DNA of 64,000 nt. Source: Populus alba (taxonomy: Eukaryota; Streptophyta; Magnoliopsida; Malpighiales; Salicaceae). The translations under genes were made by a program, and so were the position numbers. Positions within the stretch are counted from its first letter, which is position 1, and every line of letters begins with the position of its first letter. The notes beneath the pieces were generated by a model. The model saw only the letters and a program-made list of their open reading frames with translations, did not search any database and had not been told where the DNA came from. Of the stretch, positions 59,899 through 64,000 are shown one piece after another. The DNA is taken from contig NC_133301.1 in assembly GCF_005239225.2 (NCBI RefSeq), positions 15,314,318 through 15,378,317 of the forward strand, read 5' to 3'.

Positions 59899-62800
59899 TA
59901 CCAATTTCAGGGGTATATATATTCTTTTTATAAAAGCATTTTAGTATTTTTTAAAAAATATTTTTTTTATTTTTTTTACTTTAAATTAATATATTTTTTA
60001 TATTTTTAAATTATTTTAATGTGTTGATATCAAAAATAATTTTTTAAAAAGATATTATTTTGATATGTTTTGAAATGAAAAGCAATTTGAAAAAAAACCG
60101 CTACCATACTTTCAAATATCCTCTAGTAAAATAATCTAGAAAATATTTTTATAAGTTAGTTAAATAGGTTTAGACTTAAAGAGTGGATATTAAGGAATCA
60201 AATTAGGTCAACATTTTAAAATTATAATAATAATAATAATAAATTAATTTTTAGATTAGATTCAAATTTTTTGAAGTGAATATTTTTCATAAAGTTTTTC
60301 TTTTAAAAGTCATCATATCACTTATTATACCAACAAATCCCTAAAATTAGGCTAAGGAAACATTGTTTGGATCAATTTTATTATTTTTCCTCTCTATTTT
60401 AGATTTGTGTTTATTTCCTTTATACTTTCAAGATTTTAGTTGCTTCCTAGCATAGATAGGTTTTCCTGTTTATTTAAATATTTTAGAAACCTGTCTAGGA
60501 GAACATCATTTGTATTCTTAATTTTCAAAAATAAGAACTTTGAATTTAGGGTAGAATGAGGTGGACCGATTAAGAAATTGATATCCATGGACATGCGCCG
60601 TATGTAACTTTTGCTACAGCTAGCCATGATTATAAAATTTCAAAGCATATTATATATAATTTCATCATTATCTATAAGGTGGTTGGCAAAATAACATCAT
60701 GGGCCAAATAAATTATATATAAAGAAGCTGACGACAAATTTAAAAGTTAAACATGCACATATGATCAAGGACAGGATTGGTGTCTATTCCCATTTACTTT
60801 TTCTGCCCTAACATCATATCGAATTCTGGACCCTGAGAAAATGCCCATTTGCCCCATCTTGTCATGTGCAATGTCTAGATTCCTAACTTTATCTCCTTTT
60901 TATGTTTTTTGCATTTCCTCCTTTATTTATATATATATATATAAAAAAAAAAAAAACCTAACTTGGGAAAAATAATGAAAGCCATCATTTTGGTTAAAAA
61001 AAAAAAGAAAAAAGAAATACTGGGTTTTTTTATTGACCTGCCCGTCTTAGACTCTAATCATGAATTATAAGATTAACTAGGTTTTATAGGATTGCTATAA
61101 AGTAGTAAAAAAGCAAATAAAAAAAAAAAAAAGAATTTATCTCACCTGAGAACTACTAGGAAATTTAAATGTAGAAATTTGACCATCACAAGATATTCAA
61201 ATGAAGAAAATGGGCAATCTTGGACTTGGATAATACTAGCTACCAATGGCAGGATTGATCATTGTGGGATTATTGGACTGAAGATGGACCTAGCTGCCTA
61301 TTTAAATTCTATAATTTAGACAAGTTTACAAACCTTGACAAGCGATTATTCGGCCACTTGATAGATGGGATAAATATTCAAATCATAATGGATGTTGTAC
61401 CATATAATAGGCATTGAAGAATCGTGATTTTTTTTTTATTTCCCCTTAATTTTCATGCGCTGTGCTTTTCTTTAATAATTGTGCTTATACCAGGGTATAT
61501 TCACAAAGATTTATGAAATATATATATATTCTTGTTTGGTACATTAATAACATTAACATCAATCATGAGTTCCAAAAAATGAAAACTTTTATTAATTGGG
61601 TTCCAGTCATCTTAGATATTTTTCAATTAAATCCTTTTTTTCACCCTGCTAATTAGAGGAAATTGATACGTGAGGTTTTGATCAATTATATATGAACTTA
61701 ATATATTTGGATCAAGTAGATAAGTTAACAAATATGTTTTAAATTTAATTTTTTCCAATAAATTTTATAGTGTTGGTTATACAATAAGTCAACTTTCTAT
61801 GACTAGTTGGGATCGAAAAAGTTTTCGAATCTTGAAAGTTATTGTTTAATGAATTTTATTATTTTTGTAGTTATTTTTGGATTTTAAACTTTATTTTCAA
61901 GTTGTGTTATTTTTCTATTTTAAATAGTATTCTAACTATTCATGTTCTATAATGGCTAGTTTAAAGCTTGTTTAAAAGGTTATAGTCTCTATTTTGATCG
62001 CAAACTATAAATATAAAAAAATTAGTAATAAATCTGGGATTTTTGTATTATCCATTTAAAAAAAAATCATTTTTTTTCTCTGAATCCTATTATTTAGATT
62101 TGATTGCGTCATCTCATTGACTATTTTATTAAAACGTGTTATTTATTGTATAAAATAGACATAATAAACCCAAAACATCAATAAAGTTTGATGAAGGTAG
62201 TTGAGAAGTGTTTGAGACTTTATTAAGGACCTAATTGATAAAATATTTTGTTTGGGATGATTATATAAGCTAGCGACTAAACTGAAGTTTTTCGAAGATG
62301 TTATTTTTAGAAAAGTTTAGGAAGAAAAATCTTTATTACGACAAAACAGCAAAGGAGATTCGTGTCTATCGTATTGCAGTATTCTGTGATTTTGGGGAAA
62401 AGAAGATTATCTTACGGAGGTGGGTTGGCAGGAGAAGATTCCAAAAGTCGGGTTATTTTTATGAAAAGATTTTTATTTTTATTATTAATTTTGGACACAG
62501 ATCCCAAGAAACGCACGTATACATGGAAAGCAGCCTTTGAAGTTGGAATTGTTGAATGCATCCCTGTCCCCATGCCCACGTTTTGTTTTTCTTAAATTCA
62601 CACTCTCAATTACAAGTGTCTTGGGATTTTGAAAGTGAAGAAGGTGCGGGGGGGTTGGGATTTTTGAAAATAAAAAATTTATTTTTTATTTATTCTACAT
62701 ATTTTTATGATTTTAATAAATTGATATTAAAAAAAATATTATTTTTAATCAAAAAAATACTTTAAAAGACAAAATATACTACTATAAAAAAGCCCTTTTT

Positions 62801-64000
62801 TTATCAAGTAAATATCATACTCATTTTAAATTATAAATTTGTCGAGTTAGTTATAAAATAATATTTTATAAAATAAAATAATGTTATTTTAAATTAAAAA
62901 AATCATACCCAATCTAAATTATAAATTTGTTGAGTCAATTATAAAATAATAATTTTTTTAATAACATAATATTGTTTTAGATTAAAAAAATTAAATAACA
63001 AAGTTAAGTTCATCCTCGAACCGATTCAAAACAAAATCTAATTCTAATTAACTTTCAGGTCGATGAATTACTTAGATGATGTTTTACATTATATTTCTAT
63101 TTTTGTTTATGCCCCTTTTAAAAGTAATTTTAATATAAAAAATTAAATTAATATTTTTTAATGTATTAATATAAAAAATACTTTAATACATTAAAAAAAT
63201 TGCACATCAATATCAATCATTAACCAAGCTGTGACAGATTCCATGGTCATGAAAAGAGAGGAGAAACAGACACAGAGACTTGTCTTTCTTTGTTTCTCTC
63301 TTTTTATTCTCTTGGCAACAATAATGCATGAATCTTTCGTCCAAAATTCAAAAGACGATATAATGATGTGTCAAATCTTCCTAATTTTACGTAAACAATT
63401 AAAAAAAAAAAAGGAGGGAAGAAGTGACGTGACACGTGGAAGCATCGAAATGGAGGTGAGAGAGTGCGCATGCTGCTGGCTGTGGTATCGGTAATTACAA
63501 TTCCCATTAAACCTGCCGTGTTTTAGGGCTCTAGACGACAGTGTGCTCACCTACTAGCCTTTTTAATTAATAATCAATTGATTAATTAGAGGCAGAGGTG
63601 CAGCACTAGCAACAGCACCACTCCCTTCCTTCTCATGATTCCATCCTCTCTTTTTTATGATACGATTTCATCATCTCTGCGACCTCTTTTCTTCTTCTCG
63701 AGGAAGATGATGGTCCATTGATTATCTTATGAATTTCTTTTAGCTTCCCGAGATGTGGAATTCAATAATTTTTAATATCTTAAAATCTAAGATTTATGCA
63801 TTCAGATGTGTAGAATACGTAAATCTTTAGGGATTGGTACGATTATTATATAAATTTATTGAATTTTACGATGTTATTAAATAAATCTAAGATTTATGCA
63901 TTCAAATGAAACTATTTATCGGTGATTAATCTTCATAAATTTTTTTCAAATCACTTTTAACAATGTTATTTAGTCTCAAGCTCGACTTTATGATATAATA
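59899..64000. other. AT-rich intergenic DNA to the end of the window
   Basis: 4.1 kb with no recognised gene. Long A/T runs and short palindromic AT stretches dominate. ORFs at 62298-62765 overlap in several frames, contain no domain and are not called. A slightly GC-richer patch at 63420-63730 could be the 5' flank of a gene beyond the window, but nothing coding is supported. Confidence 0.55.

Noticed and set aside
62298..62765. Overlapping ORFs in the right-hand intergenic region
   Set aside because: Three frames overlap, no domain, AT-rich 3' end.
63231..63494. 87-codon ORF near the right end
   Set aside because: Has a hydrophobic stretch but no family match, and the frame runs through an A-run; not enough to call.

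Overview
This is plant nuclear DNA: about 65-70% AT, long AT-rich intergenic stretches, spliced genes with GT-AG introns, and plant-only protein families. The gene structures and the receptor-like protein tail look like a woody eudicot, most likely Salicaceae (Populus-like); that assignment is inference from memory of the families, not a search. I found no bacterial or organellar gene clusters.

Layout. 1-6.9 kb: decayed intergenic DNA full of repeated promoter-like motifs, an orphan 5' fragment of a receptor-like protein gene, and a three-copy ~278 bp tandem repeat. 6.93-11.74 kb (+): an eight-exon LRR receptor-like protein gene with one frameshift in exon 3 and a tandemly duplicated exon-intron unit. 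13.75-16.43 kb (-): a METAXIN gene (mitochondrial outer-membrane import) with all six coding exons recognisable but two frameshifting indels. 18.0 and 22.9 kb (+): two tandem copies of RPL12 (uL11), identical in protein, separated by tandem repeats and a TIR-type element. 25.99 kb (+): intronless TOM7. 30.4-34.5 kb (+): a CW zinc finger plus MBD protein (MBD2 type). 36.1-38.8 kb (-): a predicted plastid-targeted Orn/Lys/Arg decarboxylase of bacterial fold. 43.0-50.9 kb (+): the 29-exon L-arabinokinase gene ARA1. 55.07-59.89 kb (+): a complete Ty1/copia retrotransposon with LTRs identical by eye, a 5-bp target duplication and one uninterrupted 1437-codon ORF. The remaining DNA is intergenic.

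The genes are individual housekeeping, defence and regulatory loci; nothing resembles an operon or biosynthetic cluster. METAXIN and TOM7 both belong to mitochondrial outer-membrane protein import but lie 9.6 kb apart with RPL12 between them, probably by chance. The most striking items are: the young copia element, whose ORF starts in its own primer-binding site, ends inside its 3' LTR, and whose LTRs carry non-canonical TA...CA ends; the RPL12 pair, with only synonymous differences in the 5' half and no differences in the 3' half; the disabled METAXIN copy; and the LRR gene caught during exon duplication and frameshift.

I assembled gene models by hand from splice signals, reading phase and family knowledge. 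For every multi-exon gene the total coding length closes in frame (after discounting the indels in the LRR and METAXIN genes), which is the main support for the models.
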